NCBI GenBank assembly: GCA_965153455.1
Contig: OZ234495.1
Location: 23,990,875-24,054,874, forward strand
Length of the DNA: 64,000 nt
DNA from: Sphagnum compactum
Taxonomy: Eukaryota; Bryophyta; Sphagnopsida; Sphagnales
Direction of reading: 5' to 3'
In this document: one piece after another, positions 62,922 through 64,000 of the stretch
How positions within the stretch are numbered: the stretch's first letter is position 1
How the letters are laid out: every line of letters starts with the position of its first letter
Made by a program: the position numbers and the translations under genes
The notes under the pieces: generated by a model
What the model saw: only the letters and a program-made list of their open reading frames with translations
The model's database searches: none
Told to the model about the DNA's origin: nothing

Positions 62922-63870
62922 TCACACGGAAGGAAGAGAGGCTTGGAGATATTTGAGCGCTTTGGCATTTATTCCCAGGGACGTCTCCAGCACTGCATCG
63001 GGGATGTTGCTCCCCAGCAACTGGTTTGCTACAAATAATAACGCAGGATCCTGCGACGTCAGAGCGTTCAAGGAAGCGGCATGTGTAGTACCTACGTTGA
63101 TTTGGAAATGGATTGTGCCTTTTGGGAAGACGTACATGTCTCCCACTTGCAGCGTCTCTGCGTACAGCACACCTTCGTAGCTCACGAATCCCGTGTAAAT
63201 GGTGCCTTCCAGCACGTACAATGTCTCCGAAGCCAAAGGATGGGTATGGGGAGGAATAACTCCCCCCGGACCGAAATCCAGTCGGACGTGGGAGATGCCG
63301 AGCGTGTTGAGAGCTGGGTACTCGAACACAGTTGCAAATGTTGCGGAGGCCTTTATACCGGTGGTAGAGACATTCGCTGTTCAATACATCACCAAATGGC
63401 CCAATTCAGCAAGATATGAGACATGAGTGTTAAATTTTCAGTCCTGTTAGAATGCGATCGGTACATCATCAGCTGGACTAGCATACAAGAAACGCAATCA
63501 TCTGTGACGTGCTGGCCAATTATACAAACATGTTTGTAATGGCAAAGTTGAAAGCTGTTATGTCGAGTAGCGAATTACCAGCTGTACGGAGGCCCGTGAA
63601 GAGGAAGTCTTTGGAAGTAACATTTGCGCTGCGCTTGCAAGGAAAGCCATTGACTTTTAGAGGATTGGTGGGGGACAGATCTGCCACGCAGAAATCCTGC
63701 AATTGATCTGGATCCGAGGCTTGCACCATGGTCGACGTCATTGCAGCCATGATGATTAGTAGTGCGAGCGCAGTGCACGCAAACACATGATGCACGAGAT
63801 TTGCACCCCATAGTGAGCTCCAAGCTTGGCCGCTATAGGAGCGTGGATGATCAGTACTGTAATTCTTCAT
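62922..63870 (-). CDS. Germin-like protein (cupin)
   Basis: Two exons on the minus strand: 63870-63579 and 63376-62922, joined across a GT-AG intron (63377-63578) to give 248 aa. The start codon is at 63870. Residues 26-51 form a hydrophobic segment ending VQA-SDPDQL, a likely signal peptide with cleavage near 51; the 25 residues before it are a long n-region for the family (usual total length about 210-230 aa). Cys61 and Cys78 fit the conserved N-terminal disulfide. Germin box 1 has PPHTHPLASE (His141, His143, Glu148), and box 2 has GDMYVFPKGTIHFQIN (His187), so all four manganese ligands are present. The family consists of secreted, wall-associated hexameric cupins, some with superoxide dismutase or oxalate oxidase activity; which activity applies here cannot be told. 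Only 130 bp of upstream DNA is in the window. Confidence 0.95.
63377..63578 (-). other. Intron of the germin-like gene
   Basis: Donor GTAATT after CGTACAGCTG and acceptor TTGAACAG. The split codon G/CG gives Ala98. The position, after the GLRTA motif, is one often used in germin-like genes. Confidence 0.9.
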
Positions 63871-64000
63871 GGCTGCAGCTTACTATGAAAGCTCAGGGAC
63901 TTATCGAAATCAGTTGTAACTCTAGATCTAGTGCAGCTGGGTTGGCAAGCCTGAAGAGAGTATGTATGGTTATGTAACTGAGTGTATGAACTAGTACAAG

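Overview
The window looks like nuclear DNA of a land plant. Genes are spliced, with GT-AG introns of about 125-400 bp. The recognisable proteins are plant families: a TERMINAL EAR1-like Mei2-type RNA-binding protein, a GUN1-type chloroplast PPR-SMR protein, a SUVR-type SET-domain protein and a germin-like protein. The intergenic DNA is long, very AT-rich and full of decayed retroelements, and there is an interstitial stretch of the plant telomere motif CCCTAAA. I cannot name the species. The gene-poor layout fits a large plant genome.

Layout: 1-34 kb has no intact gene. It holds a 51-bp minisatellite (2.85-3.13 kb), a telomere-like tract (5.5-6.1 kb), a CCCTAGGTAG-type degenerate array (6.7-7.8 kb), an AT-rich degenerate array whose strand bias flips (12.6-13.2 kb), a decayed LINE (about 18.5-25.9 kb) interrupted by an insert carrying a strict 11-bp repeat, and a 188-bp foldback element with perfect 45-bp arms (31.4-31.6 kb). 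At 33.8-40.9 kb lies the first complete gene, TEL-like, five coding exons on the plus strand, with a tandemly repeated promoter region and a long CT-rich leader.

From 41 to 52 kb there is again no confident protein gene. This part has a three-copy ~120-131 bp repeat, a GC-rich promoter-like island with a TATA run at 47.0 kb followed by a strong RNA-type hairpin at 47.9 kb, and a PIF/Harbinger-like MITE at 48.15-48.70 kb. The GUN1-like gene occupies 52.9-56.3 kb (five coding exons, plus strand). From 57.5 to 62.2 kb there are mobile-element remnants (a retroviral-type gag zinc knuckle) and, on the minus strand, a SUVR-type histone methyltransferase pseudogene that keeps its exon order but carries stops and frameshifts. 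The window ends with a two-exon germin-like gene on the minus strand (62.9-63.9 kb).

The three intact genes (development, plastid-to-nucleus signalling, cell-wall cupin) have no evident functional link; they are islands in repeat-rich DNA. The most unusual items are the recurring ~11-bp-period arrays, the hairpin with an upstream promoter-like island, the perfect foldback element, and the SUVR pseudogene, whose stops are all explainable by C-to-T change.
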